Source: Spirochaetaceae bacterium
GTDB lineage: Bacteria > Spirochaetota > Spirochaetia > PWKH01
DNA length: 44,482 nucleotides
Reading direction: 5' to 3'
Assembly (NCBI GenBank): GCA_003559765.1
Contig: PWKH01000061.1
Span: 1 to 44,482 of the forward strand
Shown here: in pieces, positions 7,636 through 16,832 of the stretch
Layout of the letters: each line of letters opens with the position of its first letter
Position numbering within the stretch: position 1 is the stretch's first letter
Notes under the pieces: model-generated
Seen by the model: the letters and a program-made list of their open reading frames with translations, nothing else
Database searches by the model: none
Told to the model about the DNA's origin: nothing
Made by a program: the position numbers and the translations under genes

Positions 7636-8532
7636 ATGGCTGATTTGCGGGCAGTTCAATATATAAAGCATGGTTCATTCCAGGAGGCTCTGCGGTTTAT
7701 CCCTGGATATCAGGAGCAGGTGCGGCATATCTTTGACTTCTGGAAGCTCAGAAAGTCGGCGTTTGAACGGGAAAGTCATCCTGAGGAATGCATGCGGCTC
7801 ATCGCCGGCGAGTGGAAGGTCTTCTACCGGCTCTATCTGCAGATCGGACTGGAGCTTGAGTACTACCGGGGAATCCGTGAATGGGTCTTCAAACTTCTGT
7901 GTGATACCGCAGCGAAATTCGGTGAGGAGCCCGACAGCACTGAAGTGCTCTACTACCGGGGTATTTCCCACCTGATGAACAATGAAACCCATGAGGCTGT
8001 CTCTTGGATTCAGAAAGCGGTAGCGAAGGAACCGGAGAACCAGCGGTGTCTGGCGGCCCTTGCGGCCTGCTGGGAACATCTCGGTCATGATTTTCAGGCA
8101 CGGCTGCTTTTCAGGGAGACCTTTTATCAGGCTCCTGATGAAGTGGAATACGAATGTCTTCGGTCTCAAATCATTGACGCAGTTATTGAAAAAATCACAA
8201 AATTCCAATATCCTGTAAACAGCATTCGATACTGGATACCCGTGTTCGGAAGAATTTTCGGATTTTTCAATGTGAAACGAGCGTTAACAACACTTGAGTA
8301 CAGCAATTTGGTGAAACAGATGCGTGCGCTTGAACACAAGCTTGAAGGAGAAGGACGGCAGCAGGACCCGAGTCTGCTTCCGATGCTGATAAACTGTTAT
8401 CTCTGGATGATAGATTATCACGTCTCTCTGCAGAAATATCCGGATAAAATAACTGAAATAGAGACTCAGCTGCGGGAAGCTGACTATTCGGTGTATCAGC
8501 TGTATATCGAACATGCACACATGTCGAAGTAG
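7636..8532 (+). CDS. TPR-containing protein, spirochaete-type, upstream of greA
   Basis: A 298-residue soluble protein with no signal peptide or membrane segment. I do not recognise an enzyme. The middle (about 95-180) has TPR-like helical pairs (VLYYRGISHLMNNETHEAVSWIQKAVAKEPENQRCLAALAACWEHLG). The rest is helical and rich in aromatic residues. It heads a plus-strand group with greA (31-nt gap) and a LysE exporter, and shares a divergent promoter region with rpe. Position next to a TPR-bearing GreA suggests a partner or regulator in transcription, but this is context only. The start codon has no clear Shine-Dalgarno. Confidence 0.75.
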   Translation: MADLRAVQYIKHGSFQEALRFIPGYQEQVRHIFDFWKLRKSAFERESHPEECMRLIAGEWKVFYRLYLQIGLELEYYRGIREWVFKLLCDTAAKFGEEPDSTEVLYYRGISHLMNNETHEAVSWIQKAVAKEPENQRCLAALAACWEHLGHDFQARLLFRETFYQAPDEVEYECLRSQIIDAVIEKITKFQYPVNSIRYWIPVFGRIFGFFNVKRALTTLEYSNLVKQMRALEHKLEGEGRQQDPSLLPMLINCYLWMIDYHVSLQKYPDKITEIETQLREADYSVYQLYIEHAHMSK

Positions 8533-8562
8533 TTCGAACAATTATCATAAGGTGGTACTGGT

Positions 8563-11256
8563 ATGGGAAACACAATAGAAAAAATTTCAGAGATGCTCAA
8601 TGAAGAAAAATGGACACGGGCTGCAATCAACAGCTATACCATACATAATTTTGAGGTGCTTGACGATCTGTTAAACAATTCCTCGAAGGAGGATCTAGGT
8701 GAAATCAAGCTGCTCTGCGATGAGCATCTCACCCATACAAAGCACAGTATCATTGCTCTGTATATTTCCGGAGTCATCGCCCTGAAGAAACGGCTGATCG
8801 ATGATTCCCATCTGGTGCAGCTGATCACCCTCTTTTCTGATAACCGGAAATGGAAGATCGTTGAGTATCTTGCCGATAAAGTGCTGGAATACGGTGAGAA
8901 CATGATTGTGCTTCGTCTGCTGGCGAACGCCTATGAGAGCACCGGAGAGGATGAGAAGAAATACCAGATCTGGGAACGGCTGGTGAAGGTTGACTATGAG
9001 GAAATCGATATCGTCAAGCTGCTGGCGGAACGTTCAGCTGCCGCAGGCGACATGGAACAGGCGGTCATCTACTACAAAAAGGCGCTCTACCGGTATATCA
9101 CCTTCAGGAATTTTTCCCAGATCAAGGATATCTGGGATGTGCTGATACATAGAATCCCTGAGGAATATGAGTTTTTTCTCCAGATCTGCACAAAGGTGTC
9201 CACGGCAATTTCCCAGGAACGGGGGAATCAGCTGCTGTTTGAACTTTTTCATGTGTATCGTGACCAGGAGAACTGGAACCGTGCCCTGGAAATCATCAAA
9301 CTGTATCTCCATGGAGATCTGAAATCCGTTGACGCCCGGAATGAGCTGATCGCCTGCTACCGGGAAATCTACAAGGACCACAGCAAGCTGGAGGACTACA
9401 TCAGTGAGTCCAATCTGCTGCAGTCCTACCGGAATGTGGAAGATGCTATTTCCTATTTCGAGAAACATATCGCCCTGGATTCAGGAAATTTTGTCTACCA
9501 TAAGAGCTGGGGAATCGGAAGAATCAAATCGATCCGCGGAGAGAAGGTGGTCATCGACTTCGTCAGCAAGCGGGCACATGAGATGTCCATGAAGATGGCG
9601 GTAAACGCCCTCACTGTACTGGATAGGTCCCATATCTGGGTGCTCAAAAGCGTGCTTACCAAGGAAAAGCTCCGGGAAAAGGTGAAGGAGGATGCCGCAT
9701 GGGCATTGCGGACGGTCATAAAGAGCTACGGCAACTCCGCCAGTATCCGCACGATTAAAAGTGAGCTTGTTCCTGCGGTGCTCACAAAAAACGAATGGAC
9801 CTCCTGGAACCTTGCCGCAAGAAAAATCCTGAAGACCAATTCGATGTTCGGGACCAATCCGGAAAAAACCGATGAATATCTCGTCCGTGAAACTCCTATC
9901 TCCTTCGAAGAGAAGACGCTGAACACCTTCAAAAGCGAGAAAGGATTTTATCAGCGTGTGCGGATCATGCGGGAGTTCATTTCCAACAGTGAACCGGATT
10001 CAACCTTTTTTGAAGAGATTTACAACTACTTTCTCACCATTGCCAACAACTTTACGGTGATCAATGACCAGGTAGTCTCCAGCTATCTGGTCACCAAGCG
10101 TCTTTCAAGACAGTTCAGTTTTCTTCCGAAACCCTCGGAATTTAAATTTTCTGAAGTCTTGACCGACGAGGCGACCCTCCTTCAGGTGTTCCAGCATATC
10201 GATGACAGCGACATCAAACGTGATTTCCTCACGGAGGTAAAACTCTCCTTCGACAACTGGAAGGAGCTGTACGTCAGATTGTTCCCCTACTACCTGACCA
10301 TGTACATCATTGATGAGCTGGAAGTCTCTCAGGAGAAAGATGCCTACCTCAACGAAGTCTTCGCAAACTCCTACGAATCGTATCGGGAAAAGCCGGAGAC
10401 CTTCTGCTGGCTGGCCAAGAGCTTTTCCTTCGAACAGTGGGAGAAACGGGGCATACCGACTGAGAAGGTGCTCATTGCCCTGCTCCATCTGCTGGAGATC
10501 ACCTTCCGGAATATTTCCAACAAGAAGGATGTGGTGGTCAACCGCAGGCTCAACCGTATCATTCAGGCCGTCCTTTTTGAAGAAGGGGCGCTTAATATCT
10601 ATATCGCGGCTCACAACCAGGATCAGGTCAACAGGATCTACAGTCTCCTGAAGGACATACCCGATCTTGATCCTTCCAAAAAGATTGAACTGAAACATTT
10701 GATCAAAGAGCAGTTTCCGGATTACCGGTTCACCGATGAAGATGAAAAGGCCGAAACCATCTCCGGCGGCCTGATCGTAACGGAAAACAGCTATGTGAGA
10801 AAACAGGATGAACTGCGTCACATCCTCGAAGTCGAGATACCTGAGAATTCTAAGGAAATCGGTGCAGCCCGGGAGCTCGGGGATTTACGGGAAAATGCTG
10901 AGTACAAAGCCGGAAAGGAACGTCAGGAAATGCTCAATTTCTCCGTCGGAAAGCTGAAGACTGAAATTGACCGGGCGGTAATTTTTGAAGAGGACACCGT
11001 GGATACATCAAAAGTATCCTTCGGCACCACCGTTGAACTGGTGAACCGGCACAACGATACAGTTGAGGTGTATCACATTTTCGGACCCTGGGAATCTGAG
11101 CCGAATAAAGGGATCCTTTCCTATCTCTCCCCCTTCGGATCAAAACTGCTCAACCGTACGGTCGCAGAGGAGTTCTCCTTTACCATTAATGAGCATGCAT
11201 ATTCCTACCGGGTGAAATCAATCACCAAGGCGCCCTTTCAGCAGCTGGTTGACTAG
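8563..11256 (+). CDS. greA: Giant GreA transcription cleavage factor with TPR-like N-terminal region
   Basis: An 897-residue protein. The last ~145 residues are GreA: the coiled-coil tip ARELGDLRENAEY (from about 769), with the acidic pair that activates RNA hydrolysis in the RNAP secondary channel, followed by the FKBP-like C-domain (ILSYLSPFGSKLLN). Typical GreA is ~158 residues. The ~740-residue extension is helical-repeat (TPR-like) in its first 300 residues. It then has a Tudor/CarD-like patch around 309-345 (YHKSWGIGRIKSI...VVIDF), then more helices. Similar N-extended GreA proteins are annotated in Borrelia, Treponema and Chlamydia. AAGGTGG precedes the ATG. The extension may couple backtrack rescue to another machine. 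Confidence 0.92.
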   Translation: MGNTIEKISEMLNEEKWTRAAINSYTIHNFEVLDDLLNNSSKEDLGEIKLLCDEHLTHTKHSIIALYISGVIALKKRLIDDSHLVQLITLFSDNRKWKIVEYLADKVLEYGENMIVLRLLANAYESTGEDEKKYQIWERLVKVDYEEIDIVKLLAERSAAAGDMEQAVIYYKKALYRYITFRNFSQIKDIWDVLIHRIPEEYEFFLQICTKVSTAISQERGNQLLFELFHVYRDQENWNRALEIIKLYLHGDLKSVDARNELIACYREIYKDHSKLEDYISESNLLQSYRNVEDAISYFEKHIALDSGNFVYHKSWGIGRIKSIRGEKVVIDFVSKRAHEMSMKMAVNALTVLDRSHIWVLKSVLTKEKLREKVKEDAAWALRTVIKSYGNSASIRTIKSELVPAVLTKNEWTSWNLAARKILKTNSMFGTNPEKTDEYLVRETPISFEEKTLNTFKSEKGFYQRVRIMREFISNSEPDSTFFEEIYNYFLTIANNFTVINDQVVSSYLVTKRLSRQFSFLPKPSEFKFSEVLTDEATLLQVFQHIDDSDIKRDFLTEVKLSFDNWKELYVRLFPYYLTMYIIDELEVSQEKDAYLNEVFANSYESYREKPETFCWLAKSFSFEQWEKRGIPTEKVLIALLHLLEITFRNISNKKDVVVNRRLNRIIQAVLFEEGALNIYIAAHNQDQVNRIYSLLKDIPDLDPSKKIELKHLIKEQFPDYRFTDEDEKAETISGGLIVTENSYVRKQDELRHILEVEIPENSKEIGAARELGDLRENAEYKAGKERQEMLNFSVGKLKTEIDRAVIFEEDTVDTSKVSFGTTVELVNRHNDTVEVYHIFGPWESEPNKGILSYLSPFGSKLLNRTVAEEFSFTINEHAYSYRVKSITKAPFQQLVD

Positions 11257-11258
11257 CT

Positions 11259-11897
11259 GTGTTCGCATATCTTGCAAGCGGTCTGCTCCTTGGAGGAGCG
11301 GCTGCAGCCCAGCCGGGACCGTTTCAGGCGTTTCTCATGGGAAAGACCATGAGAAACGGCTGGAGGAGCACCTTGAAGGCCGCCGCAGCTCCCCTGATCA
11401 GCGATGTGCCGATAGTGATTCTGGTTTTGTTTCTGCTGAGCCAGGCATCATTCTGGTTTCTGCATGTGCTGAGAATCGGCGGAGGCATCTATCTGCTCTA
11501 TCTCGGATCGGAGGCATGGAAGAGCGGAAGGAAAGCCCGCAGAGCGGAAGATTCCCTGCAGGTTTCCGGTGAGCCGCTGCATAAAAGCCTGTTCCAGGGA
11601 GTGATGGTCAACGCCTTGAGTCCCCATGCATATCTCTTCTGGGCTACCATAGCCGGACCGATCTTCCTTGAGGGATGGCACACTGCACCTGCATACGGGG
11701 TGAGCTTCATCATCGGGTTCTACGGAACGCTGATCGGAGGATTCATGCTCTTTGTGCTTCTGATTGCTTCGGTGGGAAAACTGGGGCAGAAGGTTCAGTA
11801 CTGGATGGGTATGGCCTCTGCCGCTGCACTGTTCGGGTTTGCCCTCTTTCTGATTACCCAGGGAATCATCGAATTAGGATTGTCTGCTTCGCAGTAA
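11259..11897 (+). CDS. LysE/RhtB-family amino-acid exporter
   Basis: A 212-residue polytopic membrane protein with about six hydrophobic helices. LysE-family features are the N-terminal PGPFQAFLMGKTMRNGWRS region (the PGP turn), the APLISDVPIVILVLF segment, and LSPHAYLFWATIAGP (the N-P-x-x-x-F/W-equivalent block). It would export an amino acid or small metabolite by proton exchange; the substrate cannot be told. It starts with GTG only 2 nt after the greA stop with no good ribosome-binding site, so it is probably translationally coupled. Its last 24 nt overlap the convergent murJ gene and no terminator is visible between them. Confidence 0.88.
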   Translation: MFAYLASGLLLGGAAAAQPGPFQAFLMGKTMRNGWRSTLKAAAAPLISDVPIVILVLFLLSQASFWFLHVLRIGGGIYLLYLGSEAWKSGRKARRAEDSLQVSGEPLHKSLFQGVMVNALSPHAYLFWATIAGPIFLEGWHTAPAYGVSFIIGFYGTLIGGFMLFVLLIASVGKLGQKVQYWMGMASAAALFGFALFLITQGIIELGLSASQ

Positions 11898-13427
11898 TCT
11901 GAAAAAGGAGATGCCGATTTTTCGGTACAGCAGTCCCAGCAGCAGCGCAGCAGGTGCCCCCAGGAAGATAATCCGCAGAATCGCTTCCATCAATCCCCGG
12001 GACTGCAGCGGAACCAGCCTGACCAGCACTGCAAGCACAGCCAGCATGAGTATGTTGGAAAAAATTATCTTGAGGCATGTCTGCGCAGTCTTACGGTGTA
12101 TCAGAGAAAAATCTACGGCACACAGTGCGGTAATTCCGTAGGCGGCAGTAAATGCTGCGGCAAGCCCGGTTATCCCAAGAGGAGTTCTGATCAGCAGAAT
12201 CGAGAACAGGATGTCCAGGGATGCTGCGAGCAAGGTGATGACTGCGGCTTTCTTCCAGAACTGCTGCAGATAGTACTTCCGGAGAAACAGCTGGGTCAAT
12301 CCGAGAAGCACCATTCCCGGAGCAAAAAACCGCAGAATGGCTGCAGTCTGATCCGCAGCTTCCTGGGTATAGTTTCCCGCCAGGAGCACCACCGTACATA
12401 CCTCCCGGGAAAAAACCGTCAGCAGCACCGCTGACGGGAGCAGAAAGGTCAGTACATGCTCAATTCCGGTGTTCATGGTTCCGGCAAGTTCTGCATGCTC
12501 CCCCTGATGGTGAAACTGCGATATCATCGGATAGAGCACGGTCATGATGGATGCGAAAAACACCCCGAAGGGCATCTGCCAGAGGATTATGGCGTTGGAG
12601 TACTGGATGACGTTTCCTTCCTGAAGTGTTGATGCAAGATAAAACGAGACCTGCTGACTGACCAGGAAGGCGCTCTGCAGCGCGATCAGCCTGCCCCATC
12701 TGCGGAAGAAGGTCCTGCTGTCTCTCAGGGAGATTCGGACAGCTGTCTCAGGAATCCGGCGGAGCATCACCAGCATCAGCCATACCGCCGGTATCAGGGC
12801 GCCGACGGCAAACCCTGCGGCTACTGCATAGACGCCCCAGAGATCAAACAGCAGCAGCGAGCAGACAATGACTGATGCCGAAAGGATCAGGGGAGCCAGG
12901 GAGGGAGCAAAAAACCGTCGGCGGACATGGAGCGCACCGGAGGCGGCATTTGTGAGAAAAATTCCCAGGGTATAGATCGTAAAAATTCCCAGCAGCACGA
13001 TGCCGGCTGGATGAATGACCTCATCACCGAAGTCCGATACTGCATGAAGCAGCTGTGAGCCGAAAAGCAGAAATCCTGCTCCCATTACCGCAGAGATAAT
13101 GCACAGCACTGCAGCGGTCCTGAAAAAGAACTGTCCTGCCTCCTGCTTATCCCGGTGATACCGGCAGCTGTATTCAGGGACAAAGGCTGAGGAAAAGGCT
13201 CCCTCTGCAAAGATTTTACGGACATTGTTGGGAATATTCAGAGTAAAAAACAGCAGATCCCCCATCAGGGTTGCTCCGACAAGGGAGCTGATGATCCGGA
13301 TCCGGACCAGTCCGAGCAGTCTGCTTGCAGCGGTCATGACCATCAGCAGCAGAGCTGACTGCTCAAGTGACCGGCTGTCCTCCCGAGATTCGGTAGCGCT
13401 GGAGATATGCCCGTTTGAAGGAATCAA
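11874..13427 (-). CDS. murJ: Lipid II flippase MurJ
   Basis: A 517-residue MOP-superfamily protein with about 14 hydrophobic helices. It flips lipid II across the inner membrane for peptidoglycan synthesis. Family blocks are TAASRLLGLVRIRII (essential Arg of TM1), LNIPNNVRKIFAEGAFSSAFVPEY and MPFGVFFASIMTVLYPMISQ. The start is a TTG at 13427 inside the tgt coding region (65-nt overlap), with AGGGGGG five bases upstream. The next ATG lies in TM1 and has no ribosome-binding site. It is the last gene of the long rimP-to-murJ series. Confidence 0.93.
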   Translation of the reverse strand: MIPSNGHISSATESREDSRSLEQSALLLMVMTAASRLLGLVRIRIISSLVGATLMGDLLFFTLNIPNNVRKIFAEGAFSSAFVPEYSCRYHRDKQEAGQFFFRTAAVLCIISAVMGAGFLLFGSQLLHAVSDFGDEVIHPAGIVLLGIFTIYTLGIFLTNAASGALHVRRRFFAPSLAPLILSASVIVCSLLLFDLWGVYAVAAGFAVGALIPAVWLMLVMLRRIPETAVRISLRDSRTFFRRWGRLIALQSAFLVSQQVSFYLASTLQEGNVIQYSNAIILWQMPFGVFFASIMTVLYPMISQFHHQGEHAELAGTMNTGIEHVLTFLLPSAVLLTVFSREVCTVVLLAGNYTQEAADQTAAILRFFAPGMVLLGLTQLFLRKYYLQQFWKKAAVITLLAASLDILFSILLIRTPLGITGLAAAFTAAYGITALCAVDFSLIHRKTAQTCLKIIFSNILMLAVLAVLVRLVPLQSRGLMEAILRIIFLGAPAALLLGLLYRKIGISFFRLLRSRQS

Positions 13428-14502
13428 AGCTGCCCCCCTTGATATGAGCTTTTACCTGCTCCATAAGCCGATAGAGATAGGTCAGATTATGTTCGCTCGC
13501 CAGCATCAGTCCGAGAATTTCATGAGTTTTGAACAGATGACGCAGATACCCCCGGGAATAGGAAGTGCAGGCGCAGCAGGGGCACCCTTCCATAATCGGA
13601 TCCTGGTCATAGGCATGGCGGGCCTTTTTCAGCTGAATCATACCGTCATCGGTGAAAACTGAGCCGTTACGGGCCGTCCTGGTTGCCAGAACGCAGTCGA
13701 AGATATCGATACCCTGGGAGACCGCTTCCAGGATATAATCGGGGGTTCCGATTCCCATGACATACCGGGGCTTGCTGCGGTCGATCAGCTCCGCAGTATG
13801 CCCGAGGTATTCGATAAACACATTGCGCTGCTCTCCTACTGATAACCCTCCGATTGCAACCCCGGGAAAATCAAGCTCCCCGATTTCCAGGGCGCTGATT
13901 CGCCTCAGATCCTTGTAGAAGTTGCCCTGGATGATGCCGAAGAGCGCTCCGTCAGTTTTTCTGGTGCCGGAGAGCCACTGCATTTTTGACCGCTTTGCCC
14001 ATCGGGTGGTGATTTCCAGGGCGTCCCTGGCCTGAGCATGGGTGATCTCCGGAGGAGTGCAGACATCGAGGCACATCATGATGTCGCTGCCGATGATCTG
14101 CTGTATATCAACAACACCCTCCGGGGTCAGATGGTGGAGAGACCCGTCAATATGGGAACGGAAGGTGACCCCCTCCTCCTTGATGGTGCGCAGTCCGGCA
14201 AGAGAGAAGATCTGAAATCCGCCGCTGTCGGTGAGGATGTTATGCTTCCAGGAGCTGAACCGGTGCAGTCCGCCGTAGGACTCCAGCACATCAGTTCCCG
14301 GACGCAGATACAGATGATAGGTGTTGGCGAGTATCAGCCGGTAACCGATATCCTCAACACTGCGGTGATGCATGGCCTTGACGGTGCCGTTGGTTCCCAC
14401 GGGCATGAACATCGGCGTCTCCACCGTGCCGTGGGGAAGCTCAAGCCTGCCGATGCGTCCATGGGTGCGCTCATCCTTGGTAAGTACGGTAAATATATTC
14501 AA
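13363..14502 (-). CDS. tgt: tRNA-guanine transglycosylase
   Basis: A 379-residue TIM-barrel enzyme exchanging the wobble guanine of GUN-anticodon tRNAs for preQ1 in queuosine synthesis. Visible are TDSGGFQIFSL (catalytic Asp and substrate loop), GSDIMMCLDVCTPP (second catalytic Asp), GGLSVGE, MGIGTPDYILEAVSQGIDIFDCV, and the zinc site CPCCAC...H near 310-340. It uses a TTG start preceded by AAAGGAA. It follows lptG by 14 nt. queA, the next queuosine step, lies elsewhere in this window, so the pathway is present but split between two clusters. Confidence 0.97.
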   Translation of the reverse strand: MNIFTVLTKDERTHGRIGRLELPHGTVETPMFMPVGTNGTVKAMHHRSVEDIGYRLILANTYHLYLRPGTDVLESYGGLHRFSSWKHNILTDSGGFQIFSLAGLRTIKEEGVTFRSHIDGSLHHLTPEGVVDIQQIIGSDIMMCLDVCTPPEITHAQARDALEITTRWAKRSKMQWLSGTRKTDGALFGIIQGNFYKDLRRISALEIGELDFPGVAIGGLSVGEQRNVFIEYLGHTAELIDRSKPRYVMGIGTPDYILEAVSQGIDIFDCVLATRTARNGSVFTDDGMIQLKKARHAYDQDPIMEGCPCCACTSYSRGYLRHLFKTHEILGLMLASEHNLTYLYRLMEQVKAHIKGGSFDSFKRAYLQRYRISGGQPVT

Positions 14503-14516
14503 AACTTGGTTCCTTT

Positions 14517-15587
14517 CTACGTTTTTGCCTGCCGAAACAGTATCATTGACAGTATAAAGAAAGTTCCGAAGGGCAGCAAGCTTCCCAGAAGCGGATGCAG
14601 ATATCCCTGCCGAGCAAGAATGAGAAAGATGAATTCATAGATATAGTACAGCACTGATATGGAAAGGGAGAAAAAGAGACTCAGCAGCAGAATATTCTTC
14701 CTGAACCGGGAGCCTGCTGAGACAGAAAGCAGCACCACCAGCAGCGGGGTAAAGGAGAAAATGATCCGTTCATAGAGATCGGTCTGCGCCTCCCGCTGGA
14801 TCTGAGTATCGATGTAGCCCATCCGCCGAATGTATGAAAAACCCTCCTCCAGGGTCATATGTTCAATCTGATTGGTCCTGCGCCGGAAATGGTCCGGAGG
14901 TTCATTCAGCGCCGGATTCCGGTATTCGCTTTGGGTTTCAATCGTATCTCCCTCATAAATACGGACCTGCTCAAGCACCCACTGCTGAGATTCCCGGTGA
15001 TAGACTGCCCGGGGAGCATCCACCCGCAGCTGAATACCGCCGTGCTCCCTGAAAAACAGGACGGTCAGATTGCGCAGCTCATGCCGATCCTCCCTGAACC
15101 GCTGGGCAAAATACAGTATGCTGCCGGTCTGGTTCCATAGGACAATGTTGCTGTCCTGCTGGATTGTCGGCCGTCCCACCAGGTGGTCGATCCGCTGACT
15201 CCGCTCAAAGGAGGCGGGAATCTGCACCAGATCCTGAAACAGCAGGGATGCCGCGCTTATCCCGAATGCGAGGATAATAATATTCCGAGTAAGTCGCATG
15301 AACGATACCCCGGAGTTCAGTATTGCGATCAGTTCGTTGTTGGCAAAGAGGGATGCCATGATGAAGCACACGGAAAAGAGCATTGATACCGGAATTGCAT
15401 GCACCAGTGCCTGAGGGACATACAGCAGAAACAGCATCAGGGTGTCTGCCAGCGGAATATGTCTGTCTACGATCAGGTGCATGTAGGTGAACAGTTCGGC
15501 CACTGAGAGGATCACTGAAAGCCCTGCCAAGGTGACCAGAAAAACGGGAATAATCTGTTTGAGAACGTATCGGTCCAGGGTATTCAT
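14517..15587 (-). CDS. lptG: LptF/LptG-family permease (second copy, LptG position)
   Basis: A 356-residue YjgP/YjgQ-family protein. It has two N-terminal helices (MNTLDRYVLKQIIPVFLVTLAG start), a third around 55-100, a periplasmic beta domain (about 130-270) and three C-terminal helices (SFTPLLVVLLSVSAGSRFR... to the end). With LptF and the LptB ATPase it forms the ABC transporter that extracts a lipid from the inner membrane; the substrate is LPS in Gram-negatives. Many spirochaetes lack classical LPS, so the substrate here is uncertain. It begins 10 nt after lptF. Which paralogue is F and which is G was assigned by gene order and size only. Confidence 0.85.
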   Translation of the reverse strand: MNTLDRYVLKQIIPVFLVTLAGLSVILSVAELFTYMHLIVDRHIPLADTLMLFLLYVPQALVHAIPVSMLFSVCFIMASLFANNELIAILNSGVSFMRLTRNIIILAFGISAASLLFQDLVQIPASFERSQRIDHLVGRPTIQQDSNIVLWNQTGSILYFAQRFREDRHELRNLTVLFFREHGGIQLRVDAPRAVYHRESQQWVLEQVRIYEGDTIETQSEYRNPALNEPPDHFRRRTNQIEHMTLEEGFSYIRRMGYIDTQIQREAQTDLYERIIFSFTPLLVVLLSVSAGSRFRKNILLLSLFFSLSISVLYYIYEFIFLILARQGYLHPLLGSLLPFGTFFILSMILFRQAKT

Positions 15588-15597
15588 TTCTGTTCCC

Positions 15598-16827
15598 CTA
15601 CCGCCGTTTCAGAACCGCAAATGCCGCAGCGCCGATGAGCGCAAAGAGCACGTTCGGGCCGAGCATCAGCAGTGCCGGGGGCAGCTCCGTCCTGACCCCG
15701 TAGGACTGTCCTGAGAACATCATGATCCAGTAGAGGGTGGACATAAGCACGCCGATACCGAACCCGATGATCTTTCCGTGCTGAATAGGAATCACCGCAA
15801 TCGGCAGAGCTATAAAGATGAGAAAAAGACAGCCGAGGGGCAGGGCAATTTTTCTGAAAAGCTCGATCTCATAGAACCGGAGCGTGCGGCTGACATAGCT
15901 TTTTTCTGCCAGGGAATCGTATTCCCGCAGCAGGACCCTCCGCTCCTCCGGAGGCAGGTCCCGGGCGATGAGCGCCTCCAGTTCCTCCATCCGCTGACGG
16001 TCCCGCTGCTTCGTCTGTGCAATATCCTCCCTTCTCTCAGCAATTTCATGGTAGACATCAAGAAAGCTCATCTCCGCAGGTGAGAGGGAGAGCATGGAAA
16101 AGGTGGCCTGGTCCATGGAGAAGAAGAGATCCATCATCTCTGCTTCAAAGCGTTCGAAGGACTCCCCGTCCCTTCCCTGGGTACCAGCTGCTTCCAGAAA
16201 CCTGAAGACAGTCGTTCCCTCCAGGTCCTGGGTGAACCGTCCCGACTCTGCAAAAATTACCGAACGCTTCTCAATCGGCGAGGAGGTGTCGATGATGATG
16301 ACATCCTCAATCTGTTCTTCCCCGGAGGATCTGCTGATGATCATGGTGTCCTGAATGATGGAGGGTGAATACGGGCGGATCTCCAGTTCCGGTGTTTTAT
16401 ACAGCAGTTCCCGGTAGAGTCTCCGGTATTCAATCGTTCCAAGCGGCAGGAACATGTCATTGGTGATGAATGATACCACCGACAGTACAATCGCAGCGAG
16501 AATGAACGGACGCAGCATGAGCCGGAAGGATATGCCGCTTGAGCGAAGCGCCATGATCTCCCTGCCTGCCGAAAGCGTTCCCAGGGCCATAGCTGTACCT
16601 GAAAGGGCTGCAAAGGGAAAGGTAAATGAGAGGATAATCGGCACCGAATACAGGATAATCAGGGCCACATCGGTCAGCGAAACGGTACTGATGAGAATGT
16701 TGCGGGCCAGCAGCAGCAGCTGGTTTACAAAAAAGATGAAGAAAAAGAACAGAAAGGCTATGGAAAAGCTGATGAAAAATTCCCGGAGTAGATACCCTTC
16801 TATGGTTCTGAAGCTGCTCCGAGACAT
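15598..16827 (-). CDS. lptF: LptF/LptG-family permease (first copy, LptF position)
   Basis: A 409-residue YjgP/YjgQ-family permease. Hydrophobic helices lie near 15-40, 50-75 and 100-120, with the conserved AGREIMALRSSGIS cytoplasmic loop between. A large periplasmic domain (about 125-310) includes a charged helical stretch (HEIAERREDIAQTKQRDRQ) longer than in proteobacterial homologues. Three C-terminal helices follow. It pairs with the next gene to form the LptFG-like heterodimer. Location between dut and lptG matches my recollection of the Borrelia order (pnp ... two hypothetical membrane proteins ... tgt ... murJ). Confidence 0.87.
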   Translation of the reverse strand: MSRSSFRTIEGYLLREFFISFSIAFLFFFFIFFVNQLLLLARNILISTVSLTDVALIILYSVPIILSFTFPFAALSGTAMALGTLSAGREIMALRSSGISFRLMLRPFILAAIVLSVVSFITNDMFLPLGTIEYRRLYRELLYKTPELEIRPYSPSIIQDTMIISRSSGEEQIEDVIIIDTSSPIEKRSVIFAESGRFTQDLEGTTVFRFLEAAGTQGRDGESFERFEAEMMDLFFSMDQATFSMLSLSPAEMSFLDVYHEIAERREDIAQTKQRDRQRMEELEALIARDLPPEERRVLLREYDSLAEKSYVSRTLRFYEIELFRKIALPLGCLFLIFIALPIAVIPIQHGKIIGFGIGVLMSTLYWIMMFSGQSYGVRTELPPALLMLGPNVLFALIGAAAFAVLKRR

Positions 16828-16832
16828 GAGCG

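Noticed and set aside
10105-10821. 238-aa minus-strand ORF
   Set aside because: Antisense to greA, within a continuous coding region.
15598-16827. lptF/lptG as a tandem duplication artefact
   Set aside because: The two proteins differ in length and sequence throughout; they are the usual heterodimer pair.
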